Part shown: positions 1 through 6,301 of the stretch, one piece after another
Layout of the letters: every line of letters begins with the position of its first letter
Position numbering within the stretch: the first letter of the stretch is position 1
Source: Clostridia bacterium
GTDB taxonomy: Bacteria > Bacillota_A > Clostridia > Oscillospirales > CAG-382
DNA length: 6,301 bases
Reading direction: 5' to 3'
NCBI GenBank assembly: GCA_017517985.1
Contig: JAFWWX010000367.1
Location: forward strand, 1-6,301
Position numbers and translations under genes: made by a program
The notes under the pieces: generated by a model
The model's database searches: none
Told to the model about the DNA's origin: nothing
The model's input: only the letters and a program-made list of their open reading frames with translations

Positions 1-1
1 C

Positions 2-1006
2 GTGTTCTGCAATCAGCATACCATAACCCAGACGGAGAACGGCGGTTCAAAAAGAGATGTTGCACCTGAAATTGAGGAGTGCCTTAAAACTATAGATACT
101 TCAGCGTGCGAATGTGAAATAGCCTTTTTCGGAGGTAGCTTTACAGGGCTTCCGAGAGAGGATATGATAAGACTTCTTGAAACGGCTTACAGATATATAG
201 AAGCCGGAAAGGTAAGCTCTATAAGGCTTTCAACAAGACCTGACTACATAAATGAGGAAATTCTTGATATTCTTGAAAAGTACGGTGTACGGCATATAGA
301 GCTTGGAATACAAAGTATGGACGACAAAGTCCTTACAGCAGCCGGCAGAGGCCATACAGCACAAACTACAAGAGAAGCTTGTAAAATGATAACTAAAAGA
401 GGTTTTTCTCTGACCGGGCAAATGATGATAGGACTTCCGATGTCAACTTTGGAGAGTGAGGTTGAAACTGCAAAGGAAATATGCAGACTCGGAGCTGAAA
501 GTGCAAGAATATATCCCACAGTGGTTTTTTATGATACAGAGCTTTGCAGAATGGCAAGGGAGGGGAAGTATACTCCTTTGACAAACAGTCAGGCTGTGGA
601 ACGCTCGGCTAAGGTATACGGAGTTTTTGTAAAAAACGGAGTAAAGCTCTTACGTATAGGACTTCAGTCGGGAGAGGGACTTCTTGATGAAAACATTTAC
701 GGCGGTGCAAACCACAGCGCTATAGGCGAGCTGACGGTGTCAAAGTACTATCTTGACATAATGCTTGTTGTTTGTCGGGATATGGTGAAAAACGGAAAGA
801 TGCCAAAGGAGCAGAAGATTGTGCTGACAGTTTTTTGTGCCGAGGGTGAAACATCAAAGGTATCCGGTCAGAAAAGAGAAAACAAGGAAAGAATCACAGA
901 ATTTTTTGAAAATCAGGGAATATCTGTTTTAAATCTAAAGATAAAAGAAAGCAAAGATATAGAAAAAAACCGTGTGAAAATCACGGCGGAAATTATAGAA
1001 AAGTGA
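2..1006 (+). CDS. Elp3-like radical SAM protein without acetyltransferase domain, 5'-truncated
   Basis: The frame is open to the left edge. The first visible residues (V/M-F-C-N-Q) fit the end of the CxxxCxxC motif that binds the 4Fe-4S cluster, so Cys3 would be its third cysteine, the other two lie outside the window, and the GTG at position 2 is not a start. Other radical SAM barrel signs are FFGGSFTGLP at about residues 42-51 (the glycine-rich SAM-binding strand), RLSTRPDYI near 75, HIELGIQS near 98 and GQMMIGLP near 139. From about residue 200 the sequence (VKLLRIGLQSGEGLL, then an ANHSAIGEL stretch) matches the C-terminal extension shared by Elp3 and YhcC-type proteins. The chain stops there, with no GNAT acetyltransferase domain as in full Elp3. 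A SAM-derived radical reaction is expected, but the substrate is unknown. The stop lies 12 bases before smc, so the two are probably co-transcribed. Family assignment is firm; function is not. Confidence 0.88.
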   Translation: MFCNQHTITQTENGGSKRDVAPEIEECLKTIDTSACECEIAFFGGSFTGLPREDMIRLLETAYRYIEAGKVSSIRLSTRPDYINEEILDILEKYGVRHIELGIQSMDDKVLTAAGRGHTAQTTREACKMITKRGFSLTGQMMIGLPMSTLESEVETAKEICRLGAESARIYPTVVFYDTELCRMAREGKYTPLTNSQAVERSAKVYGVFVKNGVKLLRIGLQSGEGLLDENIYGGANHSAIGELTVSKYYLDIMLVVCRDMVKNGKMPKEQKIVLTVFCAEGETSKVSGQKRENKERITEFFENQGISVLNLKIKESKDIEKNRVKITAEIIEK

Positions 1007-1010
1007 GGTG
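1005..1010 (+). promoter_or_regulatory. Ribosome binding site of smc, overlapping the upstream stop codon
   Basis: GAGGTG lies 8 bases before a TTG codon and shares bases with the TGA stop of the radical SAM gene (1004-1006). It decides the smc start. The first in-frame ATG (1040-1042) would remove the conserved N-terminal strand of the SMC head and has no good ribosome binding site. The overlap suggests that smc translation is coupled to that of the gene before. Confidence 0.75.
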
Positions 1011-1018
1011 ACAGACAG

Positions 1019-4000
1019 TTGTATTTAAAAGCTCTTGAGATGAGAGGCTTCAAATCTTTCCCGGATAAGACCAGAATGGAATTCGGTAAGGGCATTACGG
1101 CTGTCGTCGGCCCTAACGGAAGCGGAAAGTCAAATATTTCGGATGCTGTAAGATGGGTTCTTGGAGAAATGTCTCCGAAATCCCTTCGAGGCTCCAAAAT
1201 GGAGGACGTAATCTTCAGCGGAACTGCAAAGAGAAGTCCTACAGGATATTGCGAGGTTTCGCTGATTATGGACAACCGGAATCGCGAGCTTTTGGTTGAT
1301 ACGGATGAGGTAAAAATCACCAGAAAGTATTTCCGTTCGGGCGACAGCGAATACAGAATAAACGAGAAAACATCAAGACTCAAGGATATATATGAGCTGT
1401 TTCTCAATACCGGTATCGGAAGAGAGGGATATTCTGTTGTCGGACAGGGTAAAATCGCCGAGGTAATATCCCAGAAGAGTGATGAAAGACGACATATCTT
1501 TGAGGAAGCGGCAGGTATCTCAAAGTTTAGATACAGAAAGAACGATGCCGGAAAGAAGCTTGCGGAAACGGATGCTAATCTTGTAAGAGTTACAGATATT
1601 GCAACGGAAATCGGCTCAAGAATAGGTACTCTTGAAAAGGAAGCGGAGAACGCAAAGAAGTATCTTGTTCTTGCGGACAGAAAAAGAGAACTTGAGGTTG
1701 CAATCTGGTTTGACAAAATAACAAAGGCGGCAATTGAAAGCGAAAAATACGAGCTTAAAACTTCCGAAGCAAAGAGCAACTATCTTGCAAAGGAAAAAGA
1801 ACTTGAGGAGTCCGAAAAGAATACGGAAGAAATTTCCGAAAGAAGACAGAAATCCGTTGTTGAGGGTGAAAGTATAAGAGAGGAGCTTTCAAGATGTGAG
1901 AACGAAAAGGCAAATCTCGAATCTTTAAGGTCTTTGTCAGAAAACGATATTGCCCACCACAAGGCAACAAGAGATGCTCTTGCTACTCAGATAAAACAGC
2001 TTTGTGAAAATACAATTCCAACTCTTGAAAAAGAGCTTTCCTCGGCTGAGAGCTTTGAGAATCTCCAGAAGGAAGAGTCTGAAAAGGCAAAGACGGAAAG
2101 AGATGCTCTTGAAAAGGAGCTTGATGCAAGAAAGCAGGAGCTTCTTGAAAAAATTGCAAATCATGAAGATGCAGCAACAAAGCTTAGAAGTGCCGAAGAA
2201 AAGCTTACCAATGCAAAGATAAGCAGTGCTGCGGCAGAAAACGCCGCAAAGTCGGAATCCGACAAAATAAGCTTTATCGACGGCGAAATTGCAAAGGCAG
2301 AGGAAGAAAAAAAGCAGGCAGAGCTTCTCCTGAAGGCTTCTCTTGAAAGAAAAGAGAAAATTGCAGCAGAAAAGGCGGAAATATCCGCAGAGCTTGCGTC
2401 TGAAATTTCCGAATTTGAAAAAGCCGGTGTTATACACGATGCAAAGCTTCGTGAGAGAAACGAGCAGAACGCACTTCTTGCATCGGATATGCACAGAAAA
2501 GAAATGCTTGAGAGAATGGATAAGCTTCTCGAAGGCTATCCGGGAAGTGTTAAGGCTGTTGTAAATGAGGCGTCACTTGGCGGCATCTGCGGTCCGGTTT
2601 CAAGACTTATCAGTGCCAAAAAAGAGTATGTAACTGCAATTGAAACGGCTCTTGGTGCTGCGGTTTCCAATATTGTAACAGAGGACGAGAAATCTGCAAA
2701 AAATGCAATCAGATTTCTTAAGGAGCATAATGCAGGACGAGCAACCTTCCTTCCGTTGACTTCAATAAACGGAAATGTTCTTTCCCAACCGGGACTCTCA
2801 AAGGAGAAAGGATATATAGGCATCGCAAGCGACCTTGTTTCTTATGATGATAAGTATGAGGTTGTGGCACGCTACCTTCTGGGAAGAACGGTTGTTGCAG
2901 ACAATATTGACAGTGCTTCGGATATTGCAAGAAAAAACAGCTACAAATTCAGAATAGTAACCCTTGACGGTCAGCTTATTAACGCAGGAGGTTCCTATAC
3001 CGGCGGCTCGGCAGCAAAAGGCTCCGGAATTATGTCAAGAGGCGCTGATATTGAAAAGCTGGAAGCGAGAATTAAAAAGACAGAGACAGAAATTGCAAGA
3101 CTCACACAGGAGCTTAAGGAATCCCTTGAGGAAAGGGAAGAAGCGCAGAGTTTTATTGAGGGACTTCGCAATGACCTTTCAAACGCCGATAGCGCACTCT
3201 ATAAGAATCAGAGTGATATAGACCTTTATAACGAGAAGATAGCTGCCTGCACCGAAAGAATAGAAAAGACAAAGGCACAGCTTGAAGAATATACCGACGG
3301 AACTCTTAGTGACAAAATAAAGAGACTTTCCGAAGAAATGGAAAATGTACTTGCGGAAAAGGCAAACGCTGAGGCATCAATTGCAAGTGCTAAATTTGCG
3401 AGAGAAGAAGCAGAGGATAATGTTGAAAAAGCAGAAACAGCTCTTTCAGAACAAAGTCTTATGGCGCTTTCAAAAGAAAAAGATTATGCTCTTGCAGCAG
3501 ATAAGACCAAGGTTTCTGAACTTCGACTTTCCGAGGCAAAGGATAAGCTTTCCGAAATTCAGGGTCAGGACAACGAGCTTGCAAGAAAGCTTTCGGATGC
3601 TGTGAGTCTTGTTGAGGGCGGAGAGGAAAAGATAGCCGAGGCGGAAAAGAATATTGCGGAGTGTAAAGCCCGTCTCGAAGCCAAGATCCGTGAAAGCTAT
3701 GACCTTGAAAGAAAAATTACCGAAATAAGAAATCACGAGCGAGAGCTTATGAATGACAAGGAGGTATTTTTCAAGGAGCTGACAAGATGCGAAACAATAC
3801 TTGAAAACAACAGAAATACATACGATACCCTCACAGCGAAGCTCTTCGAGGAATATGAGCTTACATATTCGGAAGCGGAGGCTATGAATCTTCCCGAACC
3901 TACAGCGGAGTTCAATACTGAACTTGCATCAGTCAAGGCAAAAATAAGAGCATTGGGTTCAGTAAATGTAAATGCTGTTGAGGAATACAAGGAAACCAGG

Positions 4001-4585
4001 GAACGCTACGACTTTATGACCGCACAGATAAGTGACCTTGAAGAATCCAAAAAGAGCCTTGAAAATATCATTTCAAGACTTGAAAAGGATATGAAGGTTA
4101 TGTTCAGTGCGGCGATGGAAAAGATAAACGAAAGCTTTAAAGAGGTATTCGTAGAACTCTTTGGCGGTGGAAGCGCCGAGATTGTTATAACAGAGCCGGA
4201 CAATATACTTGAAAGCGGTATCGAAATTAACATCCAGCCTCCCGGAAAAATGGTTAAGAGTCTGTCGCTTCTTTCCGGCGGTGAACAGGCATTTACAGCA
4301 ATTGCACTTTATTTTGCAATTCTTAAGGTTAACCCCGCACCCTTCTATATATTTGACGAAATCGAAGCGGCACTTGACGATGTTAATGTTGCAAGATTCG
4401 GCAAGTACTTAAAGCGCAACAGTAAGAGTACACAGTTTATTGTTATTACTCACAGAAGAGGTACAATGGAATCTGCGGATACTCTTTACGGCGTAACAAT
4501 GCAGGAAAAGGGTGTATCCAACTTCCTTAAGGTCAATATTGAGGATGTTGAAAAGAAGACAGGTGTCAAGCTTTCGGAACGCTGA
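1019..4585 (+). CDS. smc: Chromosome segregation/condensation ATPase SMC
   Basis: This is the structural maintenance of chromosomes protein. It dimerises and, with ScpA and ScpB (not in this window), forms the bacterial condensin that organises and separates the nucleoid. At 1188 residues it has the usual bacterial length and every family part. The N-terminal head covers about 1-165, with YLKALEMRGFKSF, Walker A GPNGSGKS (31-38), the conserved Arg57 in SLRGS and the Q-loop Gln143 in GQGKI. A first coiled-coil arm, rich in Glu, Lys and Ala, runs to about 505. The hinge is about 506-664 and ends in GGSYTGGS. The returning arm is of similar length, with VNVNAVEEY near 982-990. The C-terminal head has the signature LSGGEQ (1085-1090), Walker B YIFDE with Asp1113 and Glu1114, the D-loop ALDD and the switch His1145 in ITHRR. 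The TTG start is chosen because it keeps the conserved first strand. No defect is visible. ftsY, often next in Clostridia, is absent here. Confidence 0.98.
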   Translation: MYLKALEMRGFKSFPDKTRMEFGKGITAVVGPNGSGKSNISDAVRWVLGEMSPKSLRGSKMEDVIFSGTAKRSPTGYCEVSLIMDNRNRELLVDTDEVKITRKYFRSGDSEYRINEKTSRLKDIYELFLNTGIGREGYSVVGQGKIAEVISQKSDERRHIFEEAAGISKFRYRKNDAGKKLAETDANLVRVTDIATEIGSRIGTLEKEAENAKKYLVLADRKRELEVAIWFDKITKAAIESEKYELKTSEAKSNYLAKEKELEESEKNTEEISERRQKSVVEGESIREELSRCENEKANLESLRSLSENDIAHHKATRDALATQIKQLCENTIPTLEKELSSAESFENLQKEESEKAKTERDALEKELDARKQELLEKIANHEDAATKLRSAEEKLTNAKISSAAAENAAKSESDKISFIDGEIAKAEEEKKQAELLLKASLERKEKIAAEKAEISAELASEISEFEKAGVIHDAKLRERNEQNALLASDMHRKEMLERMDKLLEGYPGSVKAVVNEASLGGICGPVSRLISAKKEYVTAIETALGAAVSNIVTEDEKSAKNAIRFLKEHNAGRATFLPLTSINGNVLSQPGLSKEKGYIGIASDLVSYDDKYEVVARYLLGRTVVADNIDSASDIARKNSYKFRIVTLDGQLINAGGSYTGGSAAKGSGIMSRGADIEKLEARIKKTETEIARLTQELKESLEEREEAQSFIEGLRNDLSNADSALYKNQSDIDLYNEKIAACTERIEKTKAQLEEYTDGTLSDKIKRLSEEMENVLAEKANAEASIASAKFAREEAEDNVEKAETALSEQSLMALSKEKDYALAADKTKVSELRLSEAKDKLSEIQGQDNELARKLSDAVSLVEGGEEKIAEAEKNIAECKARLEAKIRESYDLERKITEIRNHERELMNDKEVFFKELTRCETILENNRNTYDTLTAKLFEEYELTYSEAEAMNLPEPTAEFNTELASVKAKIRALGSVNVNAVEEYKETRERYDFMTAQISDLEESKKSLENIISRLEKDMKVMFSAAMEKINESFKEVFVELFGGGSAEIVITEPDNILESGIEINIQPPGKMVKSLSLLSGGEQAFTAIALYFAILKVNPAPFYIFDEIEAALDDVNVARFGKYLKRNSKSTQFIVITHRRGTMESADTLYGVTMQEKGVSNFLKVNIEDVEKKTGVKLSER

Positions 4586-4586
4586 T

Positions 4587-4654
4587 ACATATATGTCAAA
4601 ATAAAAAAATTTGAATAGTATAAACTACAGGAATAAATTAAGGAGTCAGTACAA
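4587..4654 (+). promoter_or_regulatory. Spacer before the aspartate kinase: possible weak promoter and ribosome binding site
   Basis: The 69-base gap between smc and the kinase gene is very AT-rich. It opens with a perfect 10-bp palindrome, ACATATATGT (4587-4596), followed by an A-rich run (4598-4610). TATAAA at 4619-4624 could be a -10 box, but no convincing -35 box lies 16-19 bases upstream. TAAGGAG (4639-4645) is a strong ribosome binding site 9 bases before the ATG. No GC-rich hairpin with a T-run follows smc, so read-through from smc is equally possible. The gap is too short for a lysine riboswitch. The ribosome binding site is solid; the promoter is a guess. Confidence 0.35.
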
Positions 4655-5974
4655 ATGGGAATAAAAGTAGTAAAATTCGGTGGAAGCAGTCTTGCCGATG
4701 CAAATCAGTTTAAAAAGGTAGCTGCTATTATAAAAGCAGACAGCGAGAGAAGATATGTTGTTCCGTCTGCACCGGGAAAAAGATTCAAGGAAGACGACAA
4801 GGTAACAGACCTTCTTTACAGAAGCTTTGAAAATGCCGGAAAGCCTGAATTTGAGGAAGTTTTCGGAAAAATTCGTGACAGATACAGTGACATTGTAAGA
4901 GACCTCGGAATTGAGCTTGATCTTGACGCGGAGCTTCGTGACATTGAAACCTGCATACTTAACAAGGCAGGTCGTGATTTTGCCGCAAGCCGTGGCGAAT
5001 ATCTCAATGCTAAGATACTTTCAAAGTATCTCGGATATGAATTTATTGATGCGGCAGAAGTGGTATTTTTCAATGATGACGGCACACTTGATGCAGAAAA
5101 GACAAACACAGTACTTTCCGAGAGACTTGAAAATACAGAAAGGGCAGTTATTCCCGGATTTTACGGATCAATGCCCAATCACACAATTAAGACATTTTCA
5201 AGAGGTGGTTCGGATATTTCCGGCGCGATTGTTGCAAGAGCTGCCAAGGCTGATGTCTATGAAAACTGGACAGATGTATCCGGTTTCCTTATAGCTGACC
5301 CGAGAATAATCGACAATCCTGCTCCCATTGAGCTTATTACCTACAGAGAGCTTCGTGAGCTTTCATACATGGGTGCAACAGTTCTTCATGAGGATTCCAT
5401 ATTCCCGGTAAAAATTGCAGGTATTCCGATTGAAATTAAGAACACCAACGCACCGCAGGACAAGGGAACAAGAATCGTAGCCTCTTGCCGTGATACAAAC
5501 AAGGATATGACAAATGTTATCACAGGTATTGCAGGAAAGAAGGGCTTCTCTGTTGTAACTCTTGAAAAGGATATGATGAACGAAGAAGTTGGCTTTGGAA
5601 AGAAAGTACTTGAAGTGCTTTCAAAGTACGGACTTTGCTTTGAGCATCTTCCATCAGGTATTGATACAATGGGTATTGTTCTTGACGGAAACAAGCTTCT
5701 TGGTTTTGAGGATGACCTTATTGCAGACCTCTTTGCAGCAACAGCTTCTGACAGCATAAACATTGAAAATAATATCTCTCTTGTAGCTGTGGTTGGAAGA
5801 AAGATGAGAAATGCCCAAGGGACAGCCGCAAGAGTGTTTAATGCTCTTGCAAAGGCAGGTATCAACATTCGTCTTATCGACCAAGGCTCCAGCGAGCTTA
5901 ACATCATTGTAGGTGTTGACACAAAGGATTTTGAGGAAGCAATAAAGGCTATCTACAACGAGTTTATACACTAA
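4655..5974 (+). CDS. lysC: Aspartate kinase (aspartokinase), monofunctional, with tandem ACT domains
   Basis: It phosphorylates L-aspartate with ATP to 4-phospho-L-aspartate, the first step towards lysine/diaminopimelate, threonine and methionine, in the cytoplasm. The amino acid kinase domain covers about 1-280: KFGGSS at 7-12 (catalytic lysine and phosphate loop), VVPSAPGKR near 35-43, SRGE with Glu115, SRGGSD at 182-187, TDVSG at 206-210 and ADPR at 214-217. The class motif YMGATVLHED (238-247) differs from the common YFGAKVLHPRT form and fits a subtype I recall from Clostridia. Two ACT regulatory domains follow, about 288-350 and 374-439 (the second with LVAVVGRKM and a GINI stretch), as expected of an enzyme inhibited by end-product amino acids. 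Which one inhibits cannot be read from the sequence. At 439 residues it is full length for a monofunctional enzyme with no homoserine dehydrogenase fused. ATG start with TAAGGAG 9 bases upstream. The symbol is by function; the organism may have other isozymes. Confidence 0.95.
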   Translation: MGIKVVKFGGSSLADANQFKKVAAIIKADSERRYVVPSAPGKRFKEDDKVTDLLYRSFENAGKPEFEEVFGKIRDRYSDIVRDLGIELDLDAELRDIETCILNKAGRDFAASRGEYLNAKILSKYLGYEFIDAAEVVFFNDDGTLDAEKTNTVLSERLENTERAVIPGFYGSMPNHTIKTFSRGGSDISGAIVARAAKADVYENWTDVSGFLIADPRIIDNPAPIELITYRELRELSYMGATVLHEDSIFPVKIAGIPIEIKNTNAPQDKGTRIVASCRDTNKDMTNVITGIAGKKGFSVVTLEKDMMNEEVGFGKKVLEVLSKYGLCFEHLPSGIDTMGIVLDGNKLLGFEDDLIADLFAATASDSINIENNISLVAVVGRKMRNAQGTAARVFNALAKAGINIRLIDQGSSELNIIVGVDTKDFEEAIKAIYNEFIH

Positions 5975-5990
5975 TCCGGTACGATGTATA

Positions 5991-6020
5991 AAGGCGTGAA
6001 TCAAAAAGGATTCACGCCTT
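5991..6020. terminator. Hairpin 1 downstream of the aspartate kinase gene
   Basis: AAGGCGTGAATC (5991-6002) and GATTCACGCCTT (6009-6020) form a perfect 12-bp stem around the 6-base loop AAAAAG. It lies 16 bases after the kinase stop. On the + strand the stem is followed by only TT then AGC, so the T-run is poor. On the minus strand the stem is followed by TTTATA counted from its final GCC, somewhat better for the converging gene. It is best seen as part of a two-hairpin, two-way termination region. Confidence 0.65.
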
Positions 6021-6030
6021 AGCTATATAA

Positions 6031-6062
6031 AAAGCATCTCACTATAATAAGTGAGATGCTTT
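6031..6062. terminator. Hairpin 2: probable bidirectional terminator between convergent genes
   Basis: AAAGCATCTCAC (6031-6042) and GTGAGATGCTTT (6051-6062) form a perfect 12-bp stem around the 8-base loop TATAATAA. Read on the minus strand the stem ends in GC followed by TTTTTATAT, a classic intrinsic terminator for the transporter gene that ends at 6080. On the + strand GC is followed by TTTAAATATT, weaker but plausible for the kinase transcript. The position between two tail-to-tail genes supports two-way use. Confidence 0.8.
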
Positions 6063-6079
6063 AAATATTACATATTCAA

Positions 6080-6301
6080 TTAAATAGTGAAAAATTCAGC
6101 AAGCTTTCCTGTTACAATTCCCGCATCTGCAAGACCACCGATAACGGAGGAAACAAGGATTATTACAAGGAAAACGGGAGCAATATATTTTATAACAACT
6201 CTGAACAGTACCTTGCCCTTGAATTTTCCGCTTATTTCAACTTCATCCTCAATAGTCTTTGTTTTAATAACAAAGTTTATAAAGAGACAAACAAGAAGTG
6301 C
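6080..6301 (-). CDS. C-terminal end of a membrane transporter, probably sodium-dependent NSS family (partial)
   Basis: The minus strand carries a 73-codon frame, open at the right edge and ending in TAA (6082-6080). It opens with a hydrophobic stretch (ALLVCLFINFVI, probably the end of a membrane helix). A charged loop follows (KTKTIEDEVEISGKFKGK), then VLFRVVIKYIAPVFLVIILV running into SSVIGG, a second membrane helix, and a short tail ending GKLAEFFTI. A penultimate charged loop followed by a helix with a KYIAP-type entry resembles the last helix of bacterial neurotransmitter:sodium symporter (NSS/SNF) proteins, which import amino acids or related solutes with Na+. Codon use (CTT for Leu) matches the other genes. 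Only the end is visible, so another many-helix transporter family remains possible. It converges on the kinase gene and its start is outside the window. Confidence 0.6.
   Translation of the reverse strand, partial: ALLVCLFINFVIKTKTIEDEVEISGKFKGKVLFRVVIKYIAPVFLVIILVSSVIGGLADAGIVTGKLAEFFTI

Noticed and set aside
2..4. GTG at position 2 as a true start codon
   Set aside because: The following F-C-N-Q continues a radical SAM cysteine motif whose earlier cysteines must lie upstream, so this is an internal valine codon cut by the window edge.
913..1779. Long minus-strand open frame (288 codons) opposite the end of the radical SAM gene and the start of smc
   Set aside because: Its product is a low-complexity Ser/Leu/Phe-rich chain, as expected from the complement of Glu/Lys-rich codons. 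It has no recognisable motif and lies across two well-supported genes.
1937..2494. Minus-strand open frame rich in Cys, Phe and Leu opposite the first SMC coiled coil
   Set aside because: The Cys/Phe/Leu richness is the mirror of GCA, AAG and GAA codons in the coiled coil. It has no motif and no plausible independent gene context.
2000..3700. Frequently repeated short words such as GAGCTT and CTTGAAAAG
   Set aside because: They are spaced irregularly and encode Glu-Leu and Leu-Glu-Lys in coiled coils with a strong CTT codon preference. They are not DNA-level repeats.
4586..4654. Lysine riboswitch or attenuator before the aspartate kinase
   Set aside because: The gap has only 69 bases, no multi-helix fold and no terminator stem. 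A lysine riboswitch needs well over 150 bases.
5501..5578. Possible internal start giving a separate regulatory subunit, as in B. subtilis aspartokinase II
   Set aside because: AAGGA precedes ATG at 5507 by 1 base and AAAAGG precedes ATG at 5573 by 2 bases. Both are too close for normal initiation, and the second lies inside the first ACT domain. No well-spaced candidate was seen nearer the domain border.
5386..5922. Minus-strand open frame (178 codons) opposite the aspartate kinase ACT region
   Set aside because: It is a shadow of a well-conserved gene, with no family resemblance.

Overview
This window reads as ordinary chromosomal DNA from a moderately AT-rich Firmicute, most likely an anaerobic gut-type Clostridia such as a Ruminococcaceae/Oscillospirales member. 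This is an inference from three things: a radical SAM gene directly before smc (a clostridial arrangement), the subtype of the aspartate kinase (VVPSAPGKR and VLHED motifs), and codon use dominated by CTT for Leu and AGA for Arg. No phylogeny could be run.

Layout. From the left edge to 1006 on the + strand is the 3' part of an Elp3-like radical SAM protein; the edge cuts it inside the iron-sulfur cysteine motif. Twelve bases later begins smc (1019-4585), the complete chromosome-condensation ATPase. It starts at TTG, and its ribosome binding site overlaps the stop codon of the gene before. After a 69-base AT-rich gap comes a complete aspartate kinase (4655-5974). The spacer 5975-6079 holds two perfect 12-bp hairpins in tandem. 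From 6080 to the right edge, on the minus strand, is the 3' end of a membrane protein that most resembles the C-terminus of a sodium-dependent (NSS-family) transporter. It converges on the kinase gene, so the hairpins lie between two tail-to-tail genes and probably stop transcription from both sides.

How the genes relate. The radical SAM gene and smc look like one transcription and translation unit. The kinase catalyses the first step of aspartate-family amino acid synthesis (Lys, Thr, Met, diaminopimelate). It has no evident functional link to smc and may be read through from it or have its own weak promoter. The place just after smc is often held by ftsY in Clostridia; here it is not.

All three main reading frames are intact and carry their family motifs. 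I found no mobile element, CRISPR array, tRNA, rRNA, riboswitch or undescribed multi-gene system. The main open questions are the unknown job of the smc-linked radical SAM protein, the absence of ftsY after smc, and the double hairpin.
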